A DNA stretch of 41,588 bases from Haplomitrium mnioides (taxonomy: Eukaryota > Marchantiophyta > Haplomitriopsida > Calobryales). The stretch covers positions 1 through 41,588 of the forward strand of contig JBNGIS010033157.1 of NCBI GenBank assembly GCA_049999725.1. Direction: 5' to 3'. This document shows positions 1 through 13,100 of this stretch, piece after piece. The position numbers were made by a program, and so were the translations under genes. The stretch's first letter is position 1, and each line of letters starts with the position of its first letter. The notes beneath the pieces are model-generated. The model worked only from the letters and a program-made list of their open reading frames with translations. It was not told the DNA's origin and made no database searches.

Positions 1-2
1 GT

Positions 3-853
3 ATCCCACCATGTAAAGCACCATATCGATTGCCTCCTCATGAACTTGAGGAATGCAAATCTCAGATTACTGAATTATTGGAGAAGGGGTTCATTCAGCC
101 AAGCATCTCTCCTTATGGTGCACCAGTATTGTTTGTGAAAAAGAAAGATGGGAGTATGAGGATGTGTATTGACTATCGAGCACTCAACCAACAAACGGTG
201 AAAAATAAATATCCATTACCTAGAATGGACGATTTGTTTGATCAACTTCAAGGAGCAAATTACTTTACAAAGTTGGATTTGAGAAGCGGATACAATCAAA
301 TCCGAATTGCAGAAGGTGATGTGCAAAAAACAGCATTTCGAAGTCAATATGGGCATTTCGAATATCTTGTAATGCCTTTTGGATTAACTAATGCTCCTGC
401 AACATTTATGGGTCTTATGAATGATATTTTTCGATCTTATCTAGATAAGTTTGTTATTGTTTTTTTGGATGACAATCTCATCTACAGCAAGAATCTCCAA
501 GAGCATCAACAACACCTTTGTACGGTGTTGAAGGTACTTCGAAATCACAAGCTATATGTGAAGATGTCAAAATGCGAAATTGGAAAAAGGGAGGTGGACT
601 ACTTGGGTCATCGTGTGAGTGCATCAGGAATCCAGGTTATGAATGAAAAAGTAGAGGCAATTCAGAAGTGGGAAGCTCCTAGTGATCACACACAACTAAG
701 AGGATTTTTGGGGCTAACCGGGTTTTATCGTCGATTCGTGAAAGGTTTTGCACAGATAGCAGAACCATTGACCAACTTGTTGAAGAAAAGTTATGCGTGG
801 ACATAGGGAGCTACGGAAGAGTTGGCATTTCAGGCCTTGAAGGCCTTCAAGAC
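3..853 (+). pseudogene. Ty3/gypsy reverse transcriptase fragment (chromovirus-like), truncated
   Basis: This is the 3' part of a retrotransposon pol gene, open from the window edge. It would copy element RNA into DNA in cytoplasmic particles. Visible RT landmarks in order are the [14 protein letters not shown] entry segment, a [16 protein letters not shown] motif, [24 protein letters not shown], the catalytic FLDD (Asp codons 468-473) and the [10 protein letters not shown] thumb motif. An in-frame TAG at 804-806 sits where gypsy elements normally have a Trp before the RNase H part. The frame continues with recognisable residues (ATEELAFQALKAF) up to about 853, where it runs into LTR-derived DNA. 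RNase H, integrase and the normal 3' end are missing. The motifs resemble Tekay/Reina/CRM-type chromoviruses, but no chromodomain is in view. The family call is solid, the sublineage is inference. Confidence 0.93.
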
Positions 854-1216
854 AAGCCCTTCTATTTATATAAGAGAAGAAGTTGTCATCCCTCTTTCTT
901 CACTTTTAAGTCACTTCTCATTTTAGCCTTAAAGGTGACTCTTTTCCAAAAGTGACTTCGAATGCATGTAACATAAAAGTGATTCTCCACCAAAAGTGAC
1001 TTCAAAGGCAAGTAATCCAATCTTAACCTTAAAAGTGACTCACTACCACTTCCTTCACTCCTCTCTATTTTCTTATAAATAGCACAACTTTATGCTTGTA
1101 CTATTACAGTTATCTTGTAGTGGCTTTTCTTGGCTTTGCTTGCTTTATTGGTATTTGGTTGAAGAACTCTATTAGAGTTCATACTCATTTGGAGTTTGTA
1201 CTTGAGTTCTTTTACA
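854..1216. repeat. Rearranged gypsy LTR: inverted U3 half joined to U5 end
   Basis: Bases 854-1108 match, in the same orientation, the end of the LTRs at 21393-21953 and 25484-26003: the segment starting AAGCCCTTCTATTT and ending CTATTACA. Bases 1109-1216 match the reverse complement of the start of the same LTRs, ending CTTTTACA at 1216. In LTR sense terms, a U3 fragment on the minus strand begins exactly at 1108 and abuts a U5-end fragment on the plus strand. The U5 part has the polarity expected for the 3' LTR of the plus-strand gypsy to its left, so an inversion with deletion is plausible. The U3 part holds about six close copies of an AAAAGTGACTT-like motif in both orientations. Confidence 0.75.
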
Positions 1217-2028
<812 letters not shown>

Positions 2029-2040
2029 GGGATGTGAAAG

Positions 2041-2358
2041 AGAATCGTGGACTTCAAGCACCTATTGAGATTCCCGGACTTTGGTCAGGCCTATTTTAAA
2101 CCAGACTTTATGTATTTGACATACTCGGGGAGATTTTCATCTGACTTAAGTACCAACGGCAAAACTTACATGTTATGCAGAACTTACACTTACCAGAGTA
2201 CTGCTCAGAAAAGAGTCATGCTATTTACAATTTGAGAGGGACTCATAACTGGACTAGCTAATATTGACAGCACCACCTCATTTCTCAGTCCATAGGCTTC
2301 TAAATTTCTTACAACAGAGTGGGTAGCATTCTGCACTTATGAGAAACCCAAGACCAAT
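2041..2358. other. Region downstream of the USP-like gene, no certain feature
   Basis: On the minus strand a possible acceptor (AAGTGCAG, about 2330) opens a ~40-codon frame ending in TGA near 2220. Its residues (SILASPVMSPSQ) vaguely recall a Ser/Pro linker. This could be a further short exon, but nothing confirms it. No kinase motif was found in any frame. Confidence 0.3.
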
Positions 2359-5300
2359 TTATAGTTGTGCAAGCCAAATAGATGAATTTTGTGAATTGAT
2401 TTGTTCAATTTCACTCATCTCAGAATGCCTCGACTTCTTCCACTTCAACTTACTTAACAAGGAACCAGAGCATGTTAATGGTTCCAAATCTACCTCCGGG
2501 TGCACCACTTGGTGATGAATTGTCTGCATGGAAATACCACCGTCTTTGTCCAGTGCCTCTTTTGATTTGTTTCTCTCATATATGACTGACAAGTTTTCTG
2601 TTGGCCCTAAATCTGCATCTGGGTCTGAATCTGTTCCAATAGTGCAGCAATTACAGTGGCTTTTCTTGGAAACACAATCTTGATAAGGAGCCTCAGAAGA
2701 AGGGTCGATGATGTTCTTGGAATCACCAATAGTTGTGGAGGAATGGGACACTGTGGAGGAATTGTGAGATGTTGAGTTATCCATGGATAGCTCAGTTGAC
2801 CCATCATCTCGACATACAAAACCAAGCTCACTTTTAAGCCTCAGAATCTTGGCATCATTGGCACTTGAACCCATCAAAATGACACTACACCGTAGTGTCT
2901 GCCTGTAGAAGGTTTTATCGTTTTTAAACTCTCTGACAAGCATAAACACACGTTCAGTTGGCTGTACAATTAAAACATAACTAGACGAGAATCTTGGAGC
3001 ACAATTTCACATCCAAACTCTTTACAACAACAATATCAAACTGTATAAAAGACACAAACCTGGCAAGGACAATCCAATGTGGTCTGAAAACTCTGGCAGC
3101 TTGCACCAAAACATCTCTGCAGACTGGCCCAGCAGCTACTTTCTGCTCCATAATCACCTGTGTGAGCAAAGGACATAAGAATGGTAGAACTATTCGCAGT
3201 ATGAATGTACCTAAGCTTCCAGGCTTGTAATTTTGGTTTTCTTTGTAATAAAGTTTTGATTCTAAATCAAGTAAATAAATACAGCCTTTAGCTACTAGGG
3301 TCTGAATTGAGCTGAAACGATATTACTTAACTTCTCACAGGGACCTCATCTTGGGTGGCGTGACACTTCACAATCAACAGACAAAAAGGTTGATAAATTT
3401 GGCATTGAAAAATAAACTGGCCCAATATTTGGAGATAAATTTCAGGTGACTAGATAAGAAAATTAACTTCCATTTCCAAGGTCCACATCCTCGCAGGATG
3501 GGAAAAATACAACACATCTTCCAGGATGAGATAATTGTAATAATAGCAGTACAACAGGTCCTGGGCGACTCTTTTAACAATTAGAAGTATCAGTTGTTTG
3601 ATCCAGTTCTCTGGTTTGAGAGTCTACAATACAGAACAAAACTAAAGCAAGAAGAGCCATAAGAAGAGACAAACGATAGTTCTTAAGCGAATGACAGAAT
3701 TATCAAAGAATCATATTTTGACCTCTACACCTGTCTACATATACCTAGTCCAAAGACTAAATTAAGCGACAATAAATAAGCCAACCAGACAATCTAAACT
3801 TCATTGAAAAAGAAATTTGATATCTTCACATTGTACAGAAAAGCAAAAGATTGTCATCCCAGCACATTAATAAGTGACGGCCGTAATTTAAGGTTGAGGG
3901 CCGTGGACTAAAATCTTACCTCGCACTTGGCAAAAGCTACTTTGAACCGCTGAAGGACTAATTGATAGTAGTCCATGCAGCGCTTGATCTCATCCTCCAG
4001 AACCTTTCGGTTAACTCCATTGAACGCTGCTCCATGGACCCGTTGCCAGTATCCCACTAGTTGTACATGTCAATAAAGAAATGAGCACGATTTCAAATTC
4101 TGAGGATGACATTCCCATAGCTAACCAAGGGGAGAGAGAAATGGGAAAAAATGTCCCAACACCTCTAGTACTGTACTTCCAAACATTTCGTGAGTTGTTT
4201 CTTTAAATCTCAGCTCTTACAAGGCCATCATTTCATCTCAAACGTGCGCTATCTCCTGCAGCTGCTATTGTGGGGACACACCATGATTGCCATCAAAGTG
4301 TGCTCCTCTTGCTGACTTTCTGTTGCTGACATTTAAATGTCAGCTCAATTCCCTACTGCATAAAGAGTCAGTGTTCCCCTAAATTTTACTTGTGAGGAGT
4401 TTTCACATCACACGGCCTGTAGCCTTAGGTCCAACTACTTCATAGGGAACTGGAACGAGTAACTTCCATCGACAAAATCACATCACAATATGAGCAGGCC
4501 CGCAATAGGAAGATGATAGAAAATTCAAGTGAGAAAACAATGAGTGGCCAAGATAACTCTAGTTAGTAATGGTTTTCAGACCAGACAGGAGAAAATAGCC
4601 CAAGCAACGTTTCAGATGGACTGGTTGTTCCAAGCCCCACGGGCTCATTGGACAAGTGATAGCAAGTACAATGTGAAAAAGGAGATCCACAATATGGCGC
4701 CAAATAAGCGAGTCTAAACCCTGCTGGGCCCAGAGAAATAATTGCCTACCACTTCAATTAATGAAGACATTCACTTCCTGTGACACTTGTCCTGAATTTC
4801 CTCAATTCAATCTACAGAGTGAAAGCCCAGGGCAAAAGAATGGTTTTCACTATTGTTCAAAGGGAAGCGCTGCAGGTAGTCAGTAGCCCTGCAGAGAGAG
4901 ACTTTTACTTATTGTGGGGTCCTCACATCCCCATGGACGGAGGTGATTTTATAGAATGATCATTCATATAGTAAAATGTCAAAGTTCAAACGTTACAGAA
5001 GTATTCTCAAAAGGCTACCAAGTATATATAGACCTACTGCATCCCAGAACATACCTGAGTGAGATGTGCTAAGCAGACTCCAGTGTCTCTATCCAGGTTT
5101 TTCAAAAACGTTAAAATAGGCAGAGGAACTAACAAGAAAACTGACTTATAAGAGCTCTCCATACAGGCTATATCAAGGACCAAAGGTATCTACTGCCTCC
5201 TAGAACATACTCGAGTAGGCCAAGAAGGCCAAGTGCTTTAGGCTGGTCATCGAGGTTTGTGAAATTGTAAATAAGGAGCAGAACTATCAAAGCAATCTGC

Positions 5301-7368
5301 CTCTCCATGCAAGTTGAAATTTGAGACAGCAGAGGAGAAAGTGTGCACCACACAACCCACATGCCTGAGTCTGTAACAACCTCTAATTTGTCCTTAATTA
5401 CAGTTCAATGGAATCTGAACTTGAACTGAACTTAAGAACTTAACCCAGACCCCCAGTGTAGAGATGCCTTAAACATGTGGTCAAAGAGCGGCAAGCTACC
5501 GAACTTGGAGAAGACAAAGTCAGGTTTATGAGAGGATTCCATTTCCTTGCATTAGCTGGAGTGACATGTAGAACCTGTTACTGAGGACCTGCATTTTGCA
5601 TTTATATAACTCTCTACGGGAGACAAGTTAGGACCTTCACAATCGGGTGGTTGGAGGCTCAAAACCAACATTGGCATCTATAAATTGGGAGATGAAAGCC
5701 AACACTCTAACTACCATATGACCATGGTCAGTCGCGCTACTTTCCGCAAAACGCAACCACAAAATCACCAACAGAGCGAAGATCACGGGCTGAAGGCAAT
5801 GAGGACGATTAAGCACCTGATCACCATTCAGATCCCAATTGACCGAAACAACACAACTACTGTTTCGTGGATTTCCAGAAAGCTCGTCTAGAACAAGTTC
5901 TAGACGAAACTACACAACCAACCTCTCAAAGAAGTAATTGCCACATTTCTGAGCCTATCTACTGGTCCCCATTGCCCCAACCCTTGACAACTTGCCCCAA
6001 TCCTGACCATGCGGCCATGGCACAATTAGAAGAGAAGCTGGAGTTTAGGACTCGTTCTGGGCTTAGGAGTGTTTTGGTTTTAAGTTTATGCCTTGACAGC
6101 TGTCCGCCATGTTTGGAAATTAAAAGTTTTGCTCCCGTTCAAAACAACTGAAAAAGACAAGAGAGGCATTCAACTACAGGCAGGACACAATCGAGCTCGT
6201 TGACCAATATCTGCCTGGGTAATCCCTCACGCAGAACCGTAGTGCAAGGAACAGTGCATTTGGACAAACTATTGTCATTTGGACCCACTACAACCTCCAG
6301 GCGCTGAAAAATATAGTGAGAAACACCTCAAAGGCCTCCTCGCCAGATTAGATAATGTCCCAACAATCACCTTAGACATCCTCGAAGCTGAGTTTGGCAC
6401 GGTACCCCTTGAAGCACATTCACTTTCACAAATTTTATCATCAACACTAGAGACTACCACAACCCTTGAGATATGATCCCAGACGCATCAGTGAACAATT
6501 TCACAGCCACTCTCCTTACCTGGTTGCAACCTTTACAAGGCTTTTGGTGCTAGGCTCAAACCCCTTGGTGATTGAAGTGAGAGGGATCTCCTCAGCTACT
6601 GCAGAGTAACTTTTTCGGATCCCGCACCTCATGACTTCCTAGATTATCTTTCAAGTTGCTGGTTAGAGTGGAACTCGTTTTCTCCAGGCAATTATTTCAC
6701 CTGTGAAAGGAATTGTGCACGTTCTATCTTCGTTTTTATCCTGGTTAACTTCACCTCGACATTTTCAGATTTTCACCAAGGCGTACATGAAACCCGTGGA
6801 TCTGAATATGTTCAAATGTAGCTTCCATCGTCTTCTCTGGAGATTCACTGGAGGTTCGAAAGATGAAGAGGACGCTGAATCCTCCCCATTGACAAAAAAA
6901 ACAGCGGAAGGAAATACTCGGCGTGCGACCTGCTAGTCCACTACGTTCATTAAGAAGTTGAAGCCCATTAGCTATCCAGCAAGCGAAGTCAACCGCATCA
7001 AGACTGGATTTGCTGTCATTTACTATTCAAAGCACGCAGAAGGTTCGTTCTCTTCACTAAAAGATCATGATTTGTGTGATGCGAGCTTCTGCCATACACC
7101 TATAATTGGTAAATGTTAACTCATCACATAGGACACCACGTAGCAGTCTCAAAGTGGAAGGCTTACTAGGATTATAGAATCGATGAAGAACCCCCAAAAA
7201 TATGACCCTTGCATTGGATTTGCACAAGTTCGAATAGCAGTATTGTAACCCGGCAGGATTGAACTTGACCGCGGTGTCTACTGCAACCAAAATGACGGGG
7301 AAGCTTTCATCCCTGTCGCTGTTGAAACTGCTAGAACTAGGCAAATGCGTGATTTCATTGATCTGCAT
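2359..7368 (-). CDS. USP-like domain protein, four exons (related to N-terminus of plant inactive receptor-like kinases)
   Basis: Coding exons are 7368-7167, 4056-3920, 3157-3060 and 2932-2359, all with GT-AG introns and matching phases (202, 137, 98 and 574 nt; 336 codons plus TAA). The start is the first ATG after an in-frame TAG 33 nt upstream (7399-7401). Residues ~25-31 (VILVAVD) form the first USP-fold strand. Exon 2 gives a helix rich in charged residues (VLEDEIKRCMDYYQ). Exons 3-4 give AAGPVCRDVLVQAAR, then HWIVLAREFKNDK and LRCSVILM, which parallel the conserved VVLDxxLKK and LxCxIVxM segments of the plant inactive receptor-kinase family. The ~160-residue tail is Ser/Asp-rich with a CNCC cluster and no kinase motifs. 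Either the gene is naturally short or its 3' half was lost. There is no signal peptide. Gene structure is well supported, family assignment fairly, function unknown. Confidence 0.68.
4057..7166 (-). other. Large intron 1 of the USP-like gene
   Basis: About 3.1 kb between donor CCTA|GTAAGC (7167/7166) and acceptor CAACTAG (4057). The phase matches exactly: one base of the codon before, two after. Open frames of 60-95 codons inside (for example 5685-6151 and 6703-6936) show no conserved motif and overlap on both strands, so I treat them as chance. I see no recognisable transposon in it. Introns 2 (3919-3158) and 3 (3059-2933) are 762 and 127 bp. Confidence 0.65.
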
Positions 7369-7668
7369 GTCCCGCTGATTCTCGAACTGAATTGCGTGCT
7401 AAAAATGAGAGAAGGCAGAGCTCAGGCGTTTGCTTGCAACCACAGTGAAGTATGTATCAAGGAAGGGAACATGAACATGAAAAGCGGCTGCTGAGTAACA
7501 AGGTGACGATGCAGTGCAAGAGCTTTCATGATGTCAAATCAAGTAAAGCCTGCAAACGATGGACCACATCCATGCACTGCTCGACTGGGCTGTAACCATC
7601 AAACGGCAAAGAGTGAGGGGAGGAATATCCTCAAGAATATGCCTCTGCATGTGGATTCACAACACTCC

Positions 7669-7752
7669 ATTTCAACGTTTGATATAGTGAGCAGAAGAAC
7701 CCTTTCACATATTTCAACGTTTGATATAGTGAGCAAAAGAACCCTTTCATTC
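7669..7752. repeat. 42 bp direct duplication at the edge of the satellite
   Basis: ATTTCAACGTTTGATATAGT starts at 7669 and again at 7711. Both copies run into AAGAACCCTTTCA, the same block that occurs inside each ~145 bp satellite monomer. This is the proximal end of the array, about 300 bp upstream of the USP-like gene's start codon. Confidence 0.8.
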
Positions 7753-9545
7753 CTTCTTTCCCTTGCTTTCACACTTCCTTCATTGGTCTAAGAACCAAAT
7801 GGATGTTTTCTTTTTATCTACATTGTAATGCACTTTTCCACTTTTGTAATTCACTTTTTTGCTTCTTCAAAATGAGTCGAATAACCCTTTCATTCCTTCT
7901 TTCCTTTCCTTTCACACTTCCTTCATTTTTCTAAGAACCAAATGCATGTTTTTTCTTTATCTACATTGTAATGCACTTTTACACTTTTGTAATTCGCTTT
8001 TTCCTTGCTTCAAAATGAGCCGAAGAACCTTTGCATTACTTCTTTCCTTTGCTTTCACATTTCCTTCATTCTTCTAGAAACCAAATGCATGTTTTTTCTT
8101 TATCTACATTGTAATGTACTTTCCACTTTTGTAATTCACTTTTTTTTCCTTGCTTCAAAATGAACCGAAGAACTCTTGCATTCCTTCTTTCCCTTGCTTT
8201 CACATTTCCTTCATTCTTCTAGAAACCAAATGCATGTTTTTTCTTTATCTACATGGTAATGCACTTTTCCACTTTTGTAATTTACTCTTTTTTCCTTGCT
8301 TCAAAATAAGTCGAAGAACCCTTGCATTCCTTCTTTCCTTTGCTTTCACACTTCCTTCATTCTTCCATAAACCAAATGCATGTTTTCTCTTTTTCTACAT
8401 TGTAATGCACTTTTCCACTTTTGTAATTCACTTTTTTTTCCTTGCTTCAAAATGAGCCGAAGAACCCTTGCATTACTTCTTTCCAATGCTTTCACACTTC
8501 CTTCATTCTTCCAAGAACCAAATGCGTGTTTTTTCTTTATCTACATTGTAATGCACTTTTCCACTTTTGAAATTCACTTTTTTCCTTGCTTCAAAATGAG
8601 TCGAAGAACCCTTGCATTCCTTCTTTCCCTTGCTTTCACATTTCCTTCATTCTCTAAGAACTAAATGCATGTTTTTTCTTTATCTACATTGTAATGCACT
8701 TTTCCACTTTTATAATTCACTTTTTTTTCTTTGCTTCAAAATGACCCGAAGAACCCTTGCATTCCTTCTTTCCCTTGCTTTCACATTTCCTTCATTCTTC
8801 TAGAAACCAAATGCATGTTTTTTCTTTATCTACATTGTAATGCACTTAACCACTTTTGTAATTCACTTTTTTTTCCTTGCTTCAAAATGAGTCGAAGAAC
8901 CTTGGCATTACATCTTTCCCTTGCTTTCACAATTCCTTCATTCTTCNNNNNNNNNNNNNNNNNNNNNNNNNNNNNNNNNNNNNNNNNNNNNNNNNNNNNN
9001 NNNNNNNNNNNNNNNNNNNNNNNNNNNNNNNNNNNNNNNNNNNNNNTCTACATTGTAATGCACTTTTCCACTTTTGTAATTCACTTTTTTTTTTTCTTGC
9101 TTCAAAATGAGTCGAAGAACCCTTGCATTACTTCTTTCCCTTGCTTTCACAATTCCTTCATTCTTCTAGGAACCAAATGCATGTTTTTTCTTTATCTACA
9201 TTGTAATGCACTTTTCCACTTTTGTAATTCACTTTTTTTTCTTTGCTTCAAAATGACCCGAAGAACCCTTGCATTCCTTCTTTCCCTTGCTTTCACATTT
9301 ACTTCATTCTTCTAGAAACCAAATGCATGTTTTTTCTTTATCTACATTGTAATGCACTTTTCCACTTTTGTAATTCACTTTTTTTTTCATGCTTCAAAAT
9401 GAGTCGAAGAACTCTTGCATTACTTCTTTCCCTTGCTTTCACAATTCCTTCATTCTTCTATGAACCAAATGCATGTTTTTTCTTTATCTACATTGTAATG
9501 CACTTTTCCACTTTTGTAATTCACTTTTTTCCATTCTTTAAAATG
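7730..9545. repeat. ~145 bp satellite array, about 12-13 copies
   Basis: The marker CTACATTGTAATGCAC recurs at 7819, 7961, 8104, 8249, 8395, 8541, 8684, 8830, then after a gap at 9048, 9196, 9342 and 9488, giving spacings of 142-148 bp. Each monomer also holds AACCAAATGCATG, CACTTTTGTAATTCACTTTT, GCTTCAAAATGAGTCGAAG and CTTTCCCTTGCTTTCACA. Copies differ by small indels in a T-run and by point changes. The plus strand is strongly pyrimidine-rich. Open frames across it merely reflect the repeat. It lies in the upstream region of the minus-strand USP-like gene. It is not clearly related to any other repeat in the window. Confidence 0.93.
8947..9046. other. Assembly gap (100 N) in the satellite
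   Basis: Exactly 100 N. The marker spacing across it is 218 bp rather than about 145 or 290, so the N count does not reflect true length and copy number is uncertain. Confidence 0.97.
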
Positions 9546-9949
9546 AGCATGGTTACTCTACTCGAATTCTACCTAGTCTAATCTCAAAGAAAACAAAACA
9601 AAACTCACGTACACACCTAAATTCCAAACTTTAGAGAGTGAAATAAAGTACAATTATAGTGCACTTTTATTCAAACAATGTAGTCTCATTCATAAAGTGA
9701 TGGTAGTATGGTTTTTGAATACACATATTGACAATTTATGTAATATAAAACATATGAAATTGTGCGATAGTTGTTTGTGTAATGTAAAAACATATAAAAC
9801 CCTACAATAGTTGAGTTCATTTTTTAAATAAAAATGCACTATAGTTGAGTTGAAACAAACCTCAAATATGATGTTATAGTTTGTATTTATACATCAAGAA
9901 TGAAATAATATCTCCTTGCAAATTTTAAAAATATATAATGTCAAATAGC
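9546..9949. other. AT-rich spacer between the two tandem arrays
   Basis: I see no gene here. It has weak internal repetition around CATATAAA and ATAGTTGAGTT, and A/T-rich composition. It marks the change from the pyrimidine-rich satellite to the A-rich minisatellite. Confidence 0.6.
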
Positions 9950-9950
9950 T

Positions 9951-10132
9951 ACTAAACATAACCAAGTGTGGGTAGAGAAGAACAATGTTACTAAATGAAA
10001 ACCGATGAAAAATTACATCTAATAAAAAACTACAACCTCTACTAAACATAACCAAGTGTGGGTAGAGAAGAACAATGTTACTAAATGAATACCGACGATG
10101 AAAAATTACATCTAATAAAAAACTACAACCTC
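9951..10132. repeat. 90 bp direct duplication at the left edge of the minisatellite
   Basis: ACTAAACATAACCAAGTGTG starts at 9951 and 10041 and continues through ACAATGTTACTAAATGA and AAAAACTACAACCTCT in both copies. The second carries a 3 bp insertion. The ACTAAACA core resembles the CTAAACAAGTAC core of the adjacent array, so this looks like an old, locally re-duplicated edge of it. Confidence 0.8.
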
Positions 10133-13100
10133 TATAGAGAGTAGAAAACTGTATAATTATATAATTATATCTATTAAACAAGTGCAAATTTGTATGAAGA
10201 AGATATTATATCAACTAAACAAGTACTAAGAAGAAACCAGTTTGTAGGGAGGAGATATGATATCTACTAAACAAGTACAAAAGATAAACTATATTTGCTA
10301 AACAAGTATGACCTTGCATTGACCTCATAGAAATAAGAAATAATATACACTAAACAAGTATAAAGTAAAAACTATTTGCCCAAAAAATTGTTCGACCTCG
10401 TATAAAGAGATATAATATATATACTGAACAAGCATGAAGTAAAAACTATATTAGTTAAAAAAAGTACGACCTCGTATAAAGAGATATAGTATATAAGAAC
10501 AAACTATATAAGCTAAACAAGTGCAACCTTGAACAAAGAAGATACTATATGCTAAACATGTATGACCTTATAAAATGAGACAAGACACTATCTGCTAAAC
10601 ATATACGACCTTCGAAAAATGAGACACGGTATCTATTAAACAATAATAAAGAAAAAACTATAATTGCTAAGCAAGCGTGATCACAAACAAATGAGACATA
10701 AAATCTCCTAAACAAGTACTAAAGAGAAAAAGTATTAGAGAGAAACTATATCTCACGAAATCTCCTAGACAAGTACTAAAAAGAAACTATATCTTAAACT
10801 AAATCTTCTAAACAAGTACTAAAAAGAACAAGTTCTAAAGAGAAACTTTGTCTAATCAACAAGTACAACCTCATATAGAGACACGATGTCTACTAAAAAA
10901 GTACAAAGTAGAAACTATATCTTCTAAAGTACGACATGGTAGAAAGTAGACACAATATCTCCTAAGCAAATACGACATGGTAGAGAGGATATCTCTTAAA
11001 CAAGTATGACATGGTATATAAGAGACACGATATCTTCTAAACAAAAGCAAGTATGACATTGTACAAGAGAGATACTATGTCTCCTATACACAAGTACGAC
11101 ATGGTACAAAGTAGACATGATATATGACATTGTACAAGAGAGATACTATGTCTCCTATATAAGTACGACATGGTACAAAAGAGACATGATATCTCCTAGA
11201 CAAGTACAACACGATACAAATGATATCTCTTAAATAAGTTTTACATTGTACAGAAGAGACACGATATCTCCTAAACAAATACAACACGATACAAATGATA
11301 TCTCTTAAATAAGTACTACATTGTACAGAAGAGACACGATATCTCCTAAACAAATACAGCATGGTACAAAAGAGACACGATATCTCCTAAACAAGTACAA
11401 CATGATATAAAAGATATCTCTTCAACAAGTATGATATGGTACAGAGCAGACACAATATCTCCTAAACAAGTACAATATGATACAAAAGATATCTCTTCAA
11501 CAAGTATGATATGGTACAGAGCAGACACAATATCTCCTAAACAAGTACAACATGATACAAAAGATATCTTTTTGACAAGTATGAGATGGGTACAAAGCAG
11601 ACACGATATCTCCTAAACAAGTACAACATGGTACAAAAGAGACACGACATCTTTTAAACAAGTACAACATGATACAAAAAATATCTCTTCAACAAATACG
11701 TGGTACAAAGGAGACACGATATCTTCTAGACAAGTACAATACGATACAAATGATATCTCTTAAATAAGTACTACTTGGTATAGAAGAGACACGATATCTC
11801 CTAAACAAATACAACATGGTACAAAAGAGACACGATATCTCCTAAACAAGTACAATATGGTACAAATGATGTCTGTTAAATAAGTATGACATAGTACAAA
11901 AGAGACATTATATCTCTTAAACAAGTACAACATGATACAAAAATATCTCTTCAACAAGTATAACATGGTACAGAGCATACACGATATCTCTAAACATGTA
12001 CAACATGATACAAAAGATATCTTTTCAACAAGTATGACATGGTTACAAAGCATACACGATATCTCCTAAACATGTACAACATGGTACAAAGGAGACACGA
12101 CATCTTTTAAACAAGTACAACATGATAAAAAAAATCTCTTCAACAAGTACGACATGGTACAAAGGAGACACGATATCTTCTAGACAAGTACAATACGGTA
12201 CAAATGATATCTTTTAAATAAGTACTACATGGTACAGAAAAGACACGATATCTCCTAAACAAATACAATATGGTACAAAACAAACACGATATCTCCTAAA
12301 CAAGTACAATATAGTACAAATGATGTCTCTTAAATAAGTACGACATAATACAAAAGAGACACTATATCTCCTAAACAAATACAACATGATACAAAAGATA
12401 TCTCTTCAACAAGTATGATATGGTACACGATATCTCCTAAACAAGTACAACATGATACAAAAGATATCTCTTCAACAAGTATGATATGGTACAGAGCAGA
12501 CACGATATCTCCTAAACAAGTACAACATGATACAAAAGATATCTTTTCAACAAGTATAACATGGGTACAGAGCAAATACGATATCTCCTAAACAAGTACA
12601 ACATGGTACAAAGGAGACACGACATCTTTTAAACAAGTACAACATGATAAAAAAACATCTCTTCAACAAGTACGACGTGGTACAAAGGAGATACGGTATC
12701 TTCTAGACAAGTACAATACAATACAAATGATATCTCTTAAATAAGTACTACATGGTACAGAAAAGACAGGATGTCTCTAAACAAATACAACATGGTACAA
12801 AAGAGACACGATATCTCCTAAACAAGTACAATATGGTACAAATGATGTCTCTTAAATAAGTACGACATAGTACAAAAGAGACATGATATCTCCTAAACAA
12901 GTACAACATGATACAAAATATATCTTTTCAACAAGTATGACATGGTACAGAGCAGACACGATATCTCCTAAACAAGTACAACATAGTACAAAGAAGAGAT
13001 TACATCTTCTATCTCCTAAACAAGTACAACATAGTACAAAGAAGAGATTACATCTTCTAAACAAGTACAACATGATACAAAAAATATCTCCACAACAAGT

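Noticed and set aside
2047-2235. Small plus-strand frame of 62 codons
   Set aside because: No motif; antisense to the region just downstream of the USP-like gene.
5685-6936. Open frames at 5685-5891, 5867-6151, 6279-6476 and 6703-6936
   Set aside because: They lie in the large intron of the USP-like gene, lack motifs and have competing frames on the other strand.
7528-9581. Plus-strand open frames with repeated SRRTLAFLLSLAFT, resembling signal peptides
   Set aside because: They follow the 145 bp satellite and stop or shift within one or two units. The hydrophobicity comes from T-rich DNA.
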